Below, piece by piece: positions 48,601-56,081 of a stretch of DNA of 64,000 bases. Location of the stretch: the NCBI GenBank assembly GCA_964597495.1, contig CAZQYC010000008.1, forward strand, positions 1 to 64,000, written 5' to 3'. The notes beneath the pieces are model-generated. The model was not told the origin of the DNA and searched no databases. It worked only from the letters and a program-made list of their open reading frames with translations. Source of the stretch: CAZQYC01 sp964597495 (lineage in GTDB: Bacteria > Pseudomonadota > Gammaproteobacteria > Steroidobacterales > Steroidobacteraceae). The first letter of the stretch is position 1, and every line of letters begins with the position of its first letter. Position numbers and translations under genes: made by a program.

Positions 48601-49979
48601 GCATACGGCATCGCGACGGTCATTACGTGCACGTCGAGAATCGCGGCGCCGTAAAACGCGATACCGCTGGCAATATCATCGGCATTGTCGGCATGCTGCT
48701 CGACATCACCCTGCGGCGCGCCGCGGAAGCCGACCGGCAGCAATACACCGCCCAGTTGCACTCCCTGTCGGAAATCGCGCACAAAGTCGGTTCGTTACTG
48801 TCGTCGCACGAGCTGCTCAAATTCTTAACGACGTCGATGCGCGGCTTATTGGGCGCGAATGCGGCGGCCGCTACGGTCATCGATCCTCAGGTTACGCCCT
48901 TCGATGTCGTTGCCGCGTCGTACGCAGATCACTATGGCGCGCAGCGAAGCGCACCCGCGCTCTTAAGTCCCGCCGCATTGCATTCGAAAGTGCGCGAGTC
49001 GAATACGCCGCTTCGCTACACGACCCAGCAAATGGCCGACGATCCGGTTCTGGCGAGTCTCTTGCAGCGCGATGGTCTCAAGCAACCGCTCCGCGGTTGG
49101 ATGGGCGCGCCGCTTATTGCTCGCGACGGCGTCAATCTCGGATTCATCGAGATCGCCGACAAAGTCGACGGCGAGTTTACCGAGAGCGATTTACAAGTAT
49201 TGAATCAGCTCGCCGGTCTTGCATCGGTCGCCGCCGAAAACATTCGCTTGTATGCAACCTTGGAAGAACGCGTCGCCGCGCGCACCCGCGAATTGGAAAT
49301 CAGCAATCGTGAACTCGAGGCGTTCAGTTATTCGGTATCGCACGATCTGCGGGCCCCCTTGCGCGCGATCGCCGGATTCTCCAGCATTCTTGAAAGCGAC
49401 TACAGCAATTCGCTGGACGGCGCGGCACGGCGTTATTTACAGCGCATTACCGCCGGCGTCGAACGCATGGCGAACCTCATCGACGATCTCTTGAGCCTCG
49501 CGCGCGTCAGCCGCGCCGATCTGAAGCGCGAACCCGTCGACGTCAGCGCTCTGTCCAAGTCCATCATCAAGCGGCAATTGGAGCGCTATCCGAGCAGGAC
49601 CGTGGACGTGGCGGTCGATTCGCGCATGCAAGCCATCGCCGATCCGCGGCTTGTCGAAGTCGCGCTCGAAAACCTGGTCGAGAATGCCTTGAAATTCACC
49701 GGCACTCGACAGGAAGCCAAAATTCACGTCGGGCACCGCCGAGTGGACGGCCGCCCGGTGTTCTATGTCGCCGATAACGGCGTGGGGTTCGATCCCAAGT
49801 ATGCGAGCAACCTTTTCGGCGTGTTCCAGCGTCTGCATTCGGCCAGCGATTTTCCGGGCACCGGCGTCGGACTTGCGACCGTGCAACGCATCGTGCAGCG
49901 CCACCACGGCCGTATTTGGGCAGAGGCCGAAACGGATCGCGGCGCCACGTTTTACTTCACCTTGGCGAACGAAGCATGA
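45639..49979 (+). CDS. Large membrane multi-PAS/GAF sensor histidine kinase
   Basis: A 1446-residue hybrid of sensors without a receiver. The first ~260 residues contain about six to seven hydrophobic segments (MASE-like), followed by a periplasmic CHASE-like region (about 265-480) and another membrane segment (ALGITPFLVLLFAWVGLLLLM split). Then come four PAS domains (about 525-1025; repeated GYTREQLES, GYEPEELSA, HRSGRTVYLQG and HPDDRAHF features), a GAF domain (about 1050-1205), HisKA with FSYSVSHDLRAPLRAIAGF, and HATPase (DNGVGFDPKYASNLFGVFQRLH; GTGVGLATVQRI). The receiver protein encoded 22 nt downstream is the likely partner. Start has no clear ribosome site. Confidence 0.9.
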   Translation: MSSTDESAEVSNAPLVQSPNRAVVWSQRSLAGAAAATMIALLLWHEFAPASLGMHTKAFPWPVTFGVFLMLAVAALWSIELQQRRLAAVLIAPVGIAVTATIVGWVFGVAAPFGYTLFGDQSLLPTWFPPKAAIEAAIPLALMSLAICFLSIERFALSAIPFAWATGVLLIAVPPIRFIAQAASTTSIAGFLRTHSAELALTLALVLTGIAFVHSRKVGGSVGVERGARWRTLLLVAAVAATLELWYAVRAAEIRQLHSDVEFALEESVRAYEAGFKDYVEDADRLWQHWRNMQWQVTDEVFLRDAGDFMRMQRAVAAIAMFDANGHVLKMARRMLSADALPHAEDRVILGGSNEMRRYVSDSAAHETMIRDAFANKSPQQKTIAVPDGAHLTDTLSPVFALTGEPLGAFQLLYRQDLNIAQLLENIAPDFHIRLRIGNEVIFDRPPREGIDERESHFSISSAPTLAGPTAYLFEIAPGPKIIERALGITPFLVLLFAWVGLLLLMLALFNERRVQTLYRDRERILDQSLDIICTLDADGRYATVNEASIRILGYRPAEMLGRPYSDFAHRDDLPLLNEVWKSARSNSQPLNLPVRFVHRSGRTVYLQGNAHWSPSESLFYCDMRDVTSEHESQLRRQHAENTFRIGVAQAGCAVYEYQPNPAHSGGGSIEWVGAIRALIGYEPEELSAAGFQGWMQLIHPEDAAHVRQILQRCLATRQPHTVDYRLKRKDGSYVPVLDRGRHLADDTTGMPRMIGALIDLTAIRQQEIALRRSEERYRIIANQVGAVIIERETASGRIRVFGPAEQIFGYTREQLESRPLNRNDTMIHPDDRAHFFAAVDEAERTLSSYYVEHRRRHRGGHYIYIASRGVVLPGADGRAEREVIAITDISERKQAEVRLQESEERFRLAAEQAGQIVYEFILAANLQIIELRFAGATEKVVGYTAMELREMQFQDRFFLIHPDDIPSIRASGNQEAAGNEQFNIEHRIRHRDGHYVHVENRGAVKRDTAGNIIGIVGMLLDITLRRAAEADRQQYTAQLHSLSEIAHKVGSLLSSHELLKFLTTSMRGLLGANAAAATVIDPQVTPFDVVAASYADHYGAQRSAPALLSPAALHSKVRESNTPLRYTTQQMADDPVLASLLQRDGLKQPLRGWMGAPLIARDGVNLGFIEIADKVDGEFTESDLQVLNQLAGLASVAAENIRLYATLEERVAARTRELEISNRELEAFSYSVSHDLRAPLRAIAGFSSILESDYSNSLDGAARRYLQRITAGVERMANLIDDLLSLARVSRADLKREPVDVSALSKSIIKRQLERYPSRTVDVAVDSRMQAIADPRLVEVALENLVENALKFTGTRQEAKIHVGHRRVDGRPVFYVADNGVGFDPKYASNLFGVFQRLHSASDFPGTGVGLATVQRIVQRHHGRIWAEAETDRGATFYFTLANEA

Positions 49980-50001
49980 ACGCAACCGTTAAGAGCTCTG
50001 T

Positions 50002-50436
50002 ATGACGATGCACAAACATGGCCCCATCTTGCTCGTCGAAGACAACGTCGACGATGAGGAATTGACCTTGCGCAGTTTGAAGCAATGCAATCTCGCCAAT
50101 GAAATCGTCGTGGCGCGGGACGGCGTCGAAGCGCTCGAATACCTGCACAGCGAGCAAGCCAACGTCACCCAACTGCCTTCCGTCGTGATCCTGGACCTCA
50201 AGCTGCCGAAAATCGACGGACTCGGCGTGCTCAAGCGCATTCGCGAACACGCGCGCACGCGCACGCTTCCTGTTGTCGTCCTCACCTCGTCGGCCGAGGA
50301 TTCCGATATCCTCGCGACCTACGACTTGGGCGGCAATAGTTACGTCCGCAAGCCGGTTCGAATGGACGACTTCACGCGCGCGACAGCACAGCTCGGACTT
50401 TACTGGACGATCGCCAATCTGACGCCGGCGGTGTGA
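50002..50436 (+). CDS. Single-domain response regulator, Rcp1-like
   Basis: The 144-residue protein is a lone receiver: ILLVEDNVDDEELTLRSLKQ (acid pair), acceptor Asp in VVILDLKLPKIDG, LTSS for the Thr/Ser switch and YVRKPV for the conserved Lys. VEDNxDDxxLxxRAL-like starts and LDLKLP are typical of the Rcp1 group that pairs with phytochrome-like kinases. AAGAG lies before the ATG, and the gene follows the large kinase after 22 nt, so the two form a two-component pair. There is no output domain; signal must pass on by protein contact or phosphotransfer. Confidence 0.92.
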   Translation: MTMHKHGPILLVEDNVDDEELTLRSLKQCNLANEIVVARDGVEALEYLHSEQANVTQLPSVVILDLKLPKIDGLGVLKRIREHARTRTLPVVVLTSSAEDSDILATYDLGGNSYVRKPVRMDDFTRATAQLGLYWTIANLTPAV

Positions 50437-50459
50437 GGGACCTCTGCTAAGCTGCACCC

Positions 50460-51770
50460 ATGCTCCCCAATCTCTTCAATCGGATTGAACGGTACCTATT
50501 CGACCATCGCGCCGAATCGCGCGCGGTAGCGCCACTTCGCTACGTTTATGCGATCGCGCACGATTTGTTGCAAGACGAACTGACGCTGCGCGCGATGAGC
50601 CTCGTGTACACCACACTGCTCTCGGTGGTTCCGCTACTGGCGCTGTCGTTCTCGGTCTTGAAGGGACTCGGCTATCACCGCGACCTGGAACCGGTGCTCT
50701 ATCAATTCCTGCAACCGCTCGGCGACAAGGCGTTTACGCTGACCAGCCAAACGATGGAATTCGTCGAGAATGTCCGCGGCGGCGTGCTGGGATCGCTCGG
50801 TTTGTTCTTCTTGCTCTACACATCGATCTCGATGATTCAGAAGATCGAAGCAAGCTTCAATTACGTGTGGCGAGTCAAGGAACCGCGGGGCCTCGGCCGC
50901 CGCGTGAGCGAATACGTCAGCGTCTTGCTCATCGGGCCCGCGTTAATCATCGCTGCGCTCGGTATGCTGGCGACGCTTCGCGACCATCAAGTGGTCAAGG
51001 CGATCGCAAACATCGCGCCGTTCGGCGCCATCTTGCTCGGGCTGTCCAAAGCAACTCCTTACGTGCTGGTTGCGAGCGTGTTTACGTTCCTATACGGCTT
51101 CGTGCCCAACACCAAGGTGCAATTGCGCGCGGCGCTCATCGGAGGGGTAACCGCCGGCTTTCTATGGACGGCAAGCGGCATGCTGTTCGCTTCGTTCTTT
51201 AGCGGTACGAAAGGCACTTTGCTGATCTATGCCGGTTTTGCCATCGCGATTATGGCGTTGATCTGGCTGTATTTGTCTTGGCTCATCCTATTGGTAGGCG
51301 CACAGCTCGCCTTCTACGTGCAGCATCCTTTTAGTTTGCGGCCCGGCGCGGGCGCGCTGCACCTCACACCCCAGCTTGCGGAACGCCTGGGGCTGTCCAC
51401 CATGTATCTGCTCGGGCTGGAATACGCGAAAGACATCGACCAACAACGTCAGCGGTATACGCTGAATACGCTGGCGGATCGTCTGTTTCTTCCGAGTGCA
51501 GTGCTCGCACCGATCATCGCACGACTCGTCCAGGCGAACTTGGTCGTGATTGCGGAAGACGACAGCCTGATACCGGGCCGCGATTTAAGCTCGATCCGCT
51601 TGACCGATATCCTCGATAGCGTGCGAACTTCGATCGACGCTGCGGCCGCTCAAGTGCGTTCGCTGACCGAAGCGGACGCGATCGCCCGCCAGGCTGAGGA
51701 CGCAATGCGCGCAAGCTTGCGCCCGAATACCTTGAAGGAGTGGGTGGAGAACAGTTCAAAAAAGGCGTAG
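50460..51770 (+). CDS. YihY/BrkB family inner membrane protein
   Basis: The 436-residue protein matches YihY (formerly called RNase BN by mistake): ELTLRAMSLVYTTLLSVVPLLALSFSVLKG, split across the first membrane segment, and GGVTAGFLWTASGMLFASFFSG, then IYAGFAIAIMALIWLYLSWLILLVGAQLAFY. About six membrane segments end near residue 290, followed by a cytoplasmic domain of about 140 residues resembling a winged helix (NTLADRLFLPSAVLAPIIARL). The family's function is unresolved. Its 3' end overlaps the convergent HEGCH gene by 15 nt. Confidence 0.9.
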   Translation: MLPNLFNRIERYLFDHRAESRAVAPLRYVYAIAHDLLQDELTLRAMSLVYTTLLSVVPLLALSFSVLKGLGYHRDLEPVLYQFLQPLGDKAFTLTSQTMEFVENVRGGVLGSLGLFFLLYTSISMIQKIEASFNYVWRVKEPRGLGRRVSEYVSVLLIGPALIIAALGMLATLRDHQVVKAIANIAPFGAILLGLSKATPYVLVASVFTFLYGFVPNTKVQLRAALIGGVTAGFLWTASGMLFASFFSGTKGTLLIYAGFAIAIMALIWLYLSWLILLVGAQLAFYVQHPFSLRPGAGALHLTPQLAERLGLSTMYLLGLEYAKDIDQQRQRYTLNTLADRLFLPSAVLAPIIARLVQANLVVIAEDDSLIPGRDLSSIRLTDILDSVRTSIDAAAAQVRSLTEADAIARQAEDAMRASLRPNTLKEWVENSSKKA

Positions 51771-52241
51771 CCGCCACGTGGGATTGCTCGCCACGTCGAT
51801 GATGGAGTGGCGTTGCAACCACTGCCGCGCATCGTCGGCATCGCGCTGAAACCAAGCCTCCGCCGAACCCAGCCGAAACGTGTAACCCCACTCGTCCATC
51901 TCGGCGAACATTCTTGCGCGATTCATTCCCGGAACATGATCGGCCAAAAGAATTTGCAAGTAGCACACGGCGTTCTCTTCGGCATGATCGCCGCCGGCAT
52001 CCTGAACCAATCGTTCGCGTCGCGTCGCGTCCATGCAAACGAAGTGACACCCCTCGTGCAATGCCGAGTGAATCGGCGTCGACTCGCGCACGTAAAGGAC
52101 GGTGCCGATCAAACCGGCTTCGTGCTCGCCCCAGTAGGATCCGGGAATCTCTGCGGTTGCCGCAACCAGCTTGAGCTGAAGGGCATAGCGCTCGAACAAC
52201 GCGGCCAAGGTATCGCGGGCCACATCGCCAACTAATAACAT
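51756..52241 (-). CDS. Hypothetical protein with HEGCH metalloprotease-like motif
   Basis: A 161-residue protein of no recognised named family. Residues 62-66 read HEGCH, an HExxH pattern in the helix-like context IHSALHEGCHFVCMD; downstream EENAVCYLQILLADH (Glu 87/88) could give a third zinc ligand. It ends with a domain of aromatic and acidic residues (MDEWGYTFRLGSAEAWFQRDADDARQWL). No signal peptide or membrane segment is seen. It follows lptE, a receiver and an Hpt gene on the same strand (27-nt gap). A zinc peptidase role is inference from the motif only. Confidence 0.75.
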   Translation of the reverse strand: MLLVGDVARDTLAALFERYALQLKLVAATAEIPGSYWGEHEAGLIGTVLYVRESTPIHSALHEGCHFVCMDATRRERLVQDAGGDHAEENAVCYLQILLADHVPGMNRARMFAEMDEWGYTFRLGSAEAWFQRDADDARQWLQRHSIIDVASNPTWRLRLF

Positions 52242-52268
52242 TACTGGGACAACGTTGCTGGGATGAGG

Positions 52269-52655
52269 TTATTGGCGAGCGGCGTTGAGAACGAAGGTCA
52301 TGACTCGCAGCAACGCGGCGAAGCGCATTTGCAACGCCAGACGATCCGGTTGCAAGCCGCGCTTGGAATCGACGGCCAACGACTCGATTTCAGTAGCGAC
52401 ATCGCTGACCAAGTTGAAGCCGAACATGGCGCCGCTCCCGCGGATGCGGTGCGACAGCACTTCGATCGCTTTGACCGTCGCTTCGTCCCCGCCGGGAATA
52501 CGCTCCACCAATCCGTTTAGTTCCTCCAGCTCGCCGGCGGTGCGCACTAAATAGCGCTGAGCCAATTCGGCCATGCGGATTTCCATCTCCTGGCCGCCCT
52601 GCGTGTTCTGATCAGGGTTGTTCTGCCCAGAGGTGCTCCCGGTTGACTCGTTCAT
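52269..52655 (-). CDS. Hpt domain phosphotransfer protein
   Basis: ATG at 52655 overlaps the stop of the receiver gene by 4 nt (ATGA), so it is chosen over longer frames; the product is 128 residues. After a Gln/Asn-rich start of about 25 residues comes a four-helix Hpt domain: the phosphorylatable His lies in VLSHRIRGSGAMFGFNLVSDVA (shown here in family register H-x-x-x-G-S-x-x-x-x-G). The pairing with the single-domain receiver just upstream suggests a phosphorelay unit; the kinase is not adjacent. Both genes sit in the lptE transcript. Confidence 0.85.
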   Translation of the reverse strand: MNESTGSTSGQNNPDQNTQGGQEMEIRMAELAQRYLVRTAGELEELNGLVERIPGGDEATVKAIEVLSHRIRGSGAMFGFNLVSDVATEIESLAVDSKRGLQPDRLALQMRFAALLRVMTFVLNAARQ

Positions 52656-53041
52656 GGCGTCGCCGCCCATAGTTCTTGCACGCGCTGACCCAATTGCATG
52701 GGATCGAAGGGCTTGGAGATGACGCCGATGGCGCCCATTTTCATGAACCGGTCGACTTCCTGGGGCAACGCCTTCGCCGTCATGAAAATCACCGGAAGAT
52801 CCTTTAAGTTTTCGTCGTTGCGCATTTGCGCAAGCGTGGCGGGACCGTCGAGGCCCGGCATCATCACGTCGAGCAATACCAAATCCGGACGCAAGAGCGG
52901 CAATTCCTGCAATGCTTGAACGCCTGACGGACAGGAACGAACCGTTAGGCCCGGTACGAGACCGAGTGCCATTTCGACGATTTCCCGAATATCGGGTTCG
53001 TCGTCGACATAGAAAATACTGGTAAGCGGACGCGAGGGCAT
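52652..53041 (-). CDS. Single-domain response regulator
   Basis: The 129-residue receiver has FYVDDEPDIREIVEMAL (acid pair), acceptor Asp in LVLLDVMMPGLDGPATL, the Thr in IFMTAKAL and the Lys in VISKPFDP. There is no output domain. It starts 3 nt after the lptE stop and overlaps the Hpt gene by 4 nt. With Hpt it likely forms the middle of a phosphorelay. Its location inside the lptE operon is unusual. Confidence 0.92.
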   Translation of the reverse strand: MPSRPLTSIFYVDDEPDIREIVEMALGLVPGLTVRSCPSGVQALQELPLLRPDLVLLDVMMPGLDGPATLAQMRNDENLKDLPVIFMTAKALPQEVDRFMKMGAIGVISKPFDPMQLGQRVQELWAATP

Positions 53042-53044
53042 GAT

Positions 53045-53608
53045 TCACTCCTGCGTTTCTGGCTGCGCGCCCGCGGGTTTTGCGCTCGCCTGTTTTGCAC
53101 TCGCCAGGCGGCGCAACACTTGGGCTGCCAACTCACGCGCCAAAGCTTGTTGCATCGTGCGTTGCTCGCGCTCTTTTGCGAGCACCGCCGTCGTGTCGTA
53201 GCTGTAGTTGGCGGCCAACTCCGCGTGCTGCGGCGGAAGCACTTCGGCACCGGCGACCTCGAAAGAATAGTCGACTGCGTAATACACCTGAAACTCCTCC
53301 GCCGTGTTGCGCGCCGAAACGGCCGCAACGCGCTGCCCGGCGGCTTCCTTCCGAATGCGTATCACCGCTCCCGCGGCCGAACTGGATAGAGGCACTTGAA
53401 CTCCTCCCTCTAACAACGCTTTCCGCAATTCGCGATAAAAATCGGTGTACTCATCGTCAGCCGCGATATAGGTGGTCGCCAACGTCGTCGGGAGCCTTAG
53501 GTTGCCGCGCAAATGCCAACCGCACGCAGTAAACGTCGCCGCGATGGCGCCCAATGCGACGACGGCGAGGATATTTGCCATACCGTCTAAAAGCCGCTTT
53601 CGTCTCAC
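53045..53608 (-). CDS. lptE: LPS assembly lipoprotein LptE
   Basis: LptE plugs the LptD barrel that inserts lipopolysaccharide in the outer membrane. The 187-residue protein has a signal peptide with lipobox FTAC near residue 30, followed directly by the family start GWHLRGNLRLP. Downstream parts (FYRELRKALLEGGVQV; VIRIRKEAAGQRVAAVSARNTAEEFQVYY, split; AVLAKEREQRTMQQALARELAAQVLRRL) match the family. In most gammaproteobacteria lptE directly follows leuS and precedes holA. Here leuS lies 4 kb away, beyond three signalling genes and repeats, and holA is not present. Confidence 0.92.
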   Translation of the reverse strand: MRRKRLLDGMANILAVVALGAIAATFTACGWHLRGNLRLPTTLATTYIAADDEYTDFYRELRKALLEGGVQVPLSSSAAGAVIRIRKEAAGQRVAAVSARNTAEEFQVYYAVDYSFEVAGAEVLPPQHAELAANYSYDTTAVLAKEREQRTMQQALARELAAQVLRRLASAKQASAKPAGAQPETQE

Positions 53609-53686
53609 ACTGAAACCCGATTAAGGAACGGATTCGCATCATGCCACGATTCACTACCACCAACACTCGAAGCCATTAAGTCACTC

Positions 53687-53735
53687 ACTAGCTGCCAGCT
53701 CCAGTCGGAATTCCGAATCTGGCTAGTGCCTAGCA
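53687..53735. repeat. CTAG arrays with a duplicated spacer motif
   Basis: ACTAGCTGCCAG and then TCTGG CTAGTGC CTAGCAG CCAG flank GTCGGAATTCCGAAT. AGTCCGAAT recurs just after. It lies between lptE and the diguanylate cyclase gene. Confidence 0.65.
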
Positions 53736-53752
53736 GCCAGTCCGAATCCTCC

Positions 53753-54754
53753 TCATGCCGCCGTCATCACGCGATTACGGCCCGCCTGCTTGCTTGCATA
53801 GAGTCCGCGATCCGCATATTCGAGAAACACGTCGACGGAGAGCTCCAGATCGCTCGGCAACGCGCTGACGGCGGTAACCCCGATGCTCACGGTCACTTCG
53901 ACCGGTCCGCAGGCAGTGAGCATCGGCACGGCCGACACCATCTGACGCAGCTTCTCCGCGACGACGATGGCGCCGTCCAAATCAGTCTGCGGCAGGACCA
54001 CCGCGAATTCTTCGCCGCCGATACGCGCGCACCAGTCGATCTCGCGCGGCAATCCGAGATTAAGCCGGCGCACGAATTCGATGAGGACTTCATCGCCCAC
54101 GCCATGACCGAAAGTATCGTTGATGGATTTGAAGTGGTCGATATCGAGCCCGAGCAACGACAAGGGTCCGCCGTAACGGCGCACCCGCTTGATTTCACGG
54201 CTCAAGTGTTTCGCAAAGTAGTGTCGGTTGTTCGCTCCGGTCAGCGCATCGGTGGTCGCGAGCCGGCGTTTTTCTTCGATAATGTCGCGCAACGTTTGCT
54301 CGAGCACCACGATTCGCCGGGCGGTTCGCAACCGGGCCATCAATTCCGCTTCGGTCACTCGCTTGCTGAGATAGTCGTCGGCGCCGGCATCGAGTCCGGC
54401 AACGATATCTTCTTGTCCATCGCGCGACGTGAGCAACAAAATGTAAACGTAGCCGCGAAACGAATCGGCGCGAATGGCGCCGCACAGGGCAACGCCATCC
54501 ATTTCCGGCATCGCCCAATCGCTGATTACGATGGGACAGTATTCTCGATGCAACATGGCGAGCGCTTCACGGCCGCCGGACGCATTGCGCACATCAAAAC
54601 CCGCCGCCTTGACGAGCACTGACAACCGCTCCAGCATCAAGGGATCGTCATCGACGATCAATACCGTCTGCCGCTGCAGATTCGCCGTGTTCGGCAGAAA
54701 TATTCGGGTGGTGTCCTCTGGATTCCAAATGGTTGTCTGTTCGTGTGAGCGCAT
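53753..54754 (-). CDS. REC-GGDEF diguanylate cyclase
   Basis: The 333-residue response regulator has a receiver (LIVDDDPLMLERLSVL; acceptor Asp in VISDWAMPEMDG; Lys in YLSKRV) and a GGDEF domain with DALTGANNRHYF, LDIDHFKSINDTFGHGVGDEVL (split) and the active site RIGGEEFAVV. REID five residues before GGEEF forms an RxxD product-inhibition site. It should therefore make c-di-GMP when phosphorylated and be feedback controlled. It resembles PleD/WspR-type enzymes. The next gene upstream (54772) is a close but degenerate paralogue, suggesting duplication. Confidence 0.93.
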   Translation of the reverse strand: MRSHEQTTIWNPEDTTRIFLPNTANLQRQTVLIVDDDPLMLERLSVLVKAAGFDVRNASGGREALAMLHREYCPIVISDWAMPEMDGVALCGAIRADSFRGYVYILLLTSRDGQEDIVAGLDAGADDYLSKRVTEAELMARLRTARRIVVLEQTLRDIIEEKRRLATTDALTGANNRHYFAKHLSREIKRVRRYGGPLSLLGLDIDHFKSINDTFGHGVGDEVLIEFVRRLNLGLPREIDWCARIGGEEFAVVLPQTDLDGAIVVAEKLRQMVSAVPMLTACGPVEVTVSIGVTAVSALPSDLELSVDVFLEYADRGLYASKQAGRNRVMTAA

Positions 54755-54771
54755 TCTTGTCGTTGCGGAAA

Positions 54772-55923
54772 CTATTCGGTTTCCGCGTTCCGCTGCTGCA
54801 GTTCAAGACAGTGATCGGCCACCGCGTACCCTTGGCGGCAGGGAATTGCCACTTTATTCGCCACGCTCGCTTGCACGGCATGCAGGCGGCTCACCCCGCG
54901 ATCGGACATGCAGCGCTGGCAGCGTCCCGCAGTAGCGAGCAAGGATTCGGCGGTTAATTCCGAGTTGTCGCTCGTTGGATCGACCGATGCGGCACCGACG
55001 CCGAGTTCGAGATGCGCCTCGCCGCCCACCAATTCACGCATTCGTTGCTGAAGCGCGCCGCGAATGCGCGAACGCACCGCAATGACTTCACGCGGCCCGG
55101 TTTCCGGCAATACGATGGCGAAGCCGAGCGTTTGCCGTCCGATCGTATCGCTGTCTTCATAAGGACCCGCCCAGTCGATATCGATTCGAATCACGCCGCG
55201 GACGGCTTCCATCAACGCCTCGTGCAATTGCGGAGTAATCACGAGGTCCTGCTTTGCTTGCGGCGCGCGATTGATTTGCACGCCCAGCATCAGCAGCGAA
55301 CAGGGCCGTCGGTAGCGACGTGCGCGAGCGATTTCGGTTTGCAAGCGCGATAAAAGCTGTGTGCGGCCGTCTTCCCCGTCGCCCGCCAATTTACTGCCGA
55401 TCAATGCCGCACGAGTTTGCCGCAGCGAGCGACGGAGTTCGACGGTATGAAATCCGGCACGGATACGCGAGATTAACTCCGCGTCCGGCGACTTTTTCGA
55501 CAGATAGTCGTCGACGCCGGCGCCGTATCCTCGTTCGAAATCTTCACGCGTTGCCCGCACCGAGAGCATGATGAAATAGCTATCGTCGCCGCCGCGATCG
55601 CGCAATCGTTCGATTAGCTGAATGCCGTCCATCACCGGCATTTGCCAATCGGTCAAAACCAGAGGAAACCATTGCTCCTCCAGGAGCCGTAGCGCGGCTT
55701 CGCCGTTCTGCGCCGTCACCACTTCAAAGCCAGCTGCCGTCAATCGATCTGCCATCAACGACAGCTCCAACTCGTCGTCGTCGACGACCAAAATCTTGGT
55801 CGGTACGGACCGCTCGCCGGTTCGCAAAGGCGCCCGCAACTGCATCAAGTCCAACGCCGTATCCACCGCAACTCCCGCCCGGTCCGTAAACGCAACCGTG
55901 CTTGCAAAGTGCCTTGTTCCCAA
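54772..55923 (-). CDS. Response regulator with degenerate GGDEF-like domain
   Basis: The receiver (ILVVDDDELELSLMADRL; VLTDWQMPVMDG; YLSKKS) is intact and much like that of the next gene. The C-terminal ~220 residues align in pattern with GGDEF (LLSRLQTEIARARRYRRPCSLLMLGVQI; IGRQTLGFAIVLPETGPREVIAVRSRI; ELGVGAASVDP) but the GGDEF signature is replaced by IGRQTLGFAIV and the metal Asp of the first motif is lost. Enzyme activity is improbable. The final residues carry CQRCMSDRGV. Start is uncertain: ATG at 55845 would give 357 residues. Confidence 0.82.
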   Translation of the reverse strand: MGTRHFASTVAFTDRAGVAVDTALDLMQLRAPLRTGERSVPTKILVVDDDELELSLMADRLTAAGFEVVTAQNGEAALRLLEEQWFPLVLTDWQMPVMDGIQLIERLRDRGGDDSYFIMLSVRATREDFERGYGAGVDDYLSKKSPDAELISRIRAGFHTVELRRSLRQTRAALIGSKLAGDGEDGRTQLLSRLQTEIARARRYRRPCSLLMLGVQINRAPQAKQDLVITPQLHEALMEAVRGVIRIDIDWAGPYEDSDTIGRQTLGFAIVLPETGPREVIAVRSRIRGALQQRMRELVGGEAHLELGVGAASVDPTSDNSELTAESLLATAGRCQRCMSDRGVSRLHAVQASVANKVAIPCRQGYAVADHCLELQQRNAETE

Positions 55924-56081
55924 AAAACAGGGACAGCGCCGACACAGCGCCTCTCTTAATGATTGGGGTACTCTCGGGCGAAGTGGCCCCCTTGAGAATG
56001 AGGCCGGCCCTCCGCAATTTCTCAGTCCTTTGCTGAACCCGTGTCGGCCGCGATCTACGTACCACGATTGCAGGCGACAAT

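Noticed and set aside
52269..53048. Extended frame upstream of the Hpt protein
   Set aside because: It runs antiphase through the receiver gene; ATG at 52655 gives the normal 4-nt coupling overlap.
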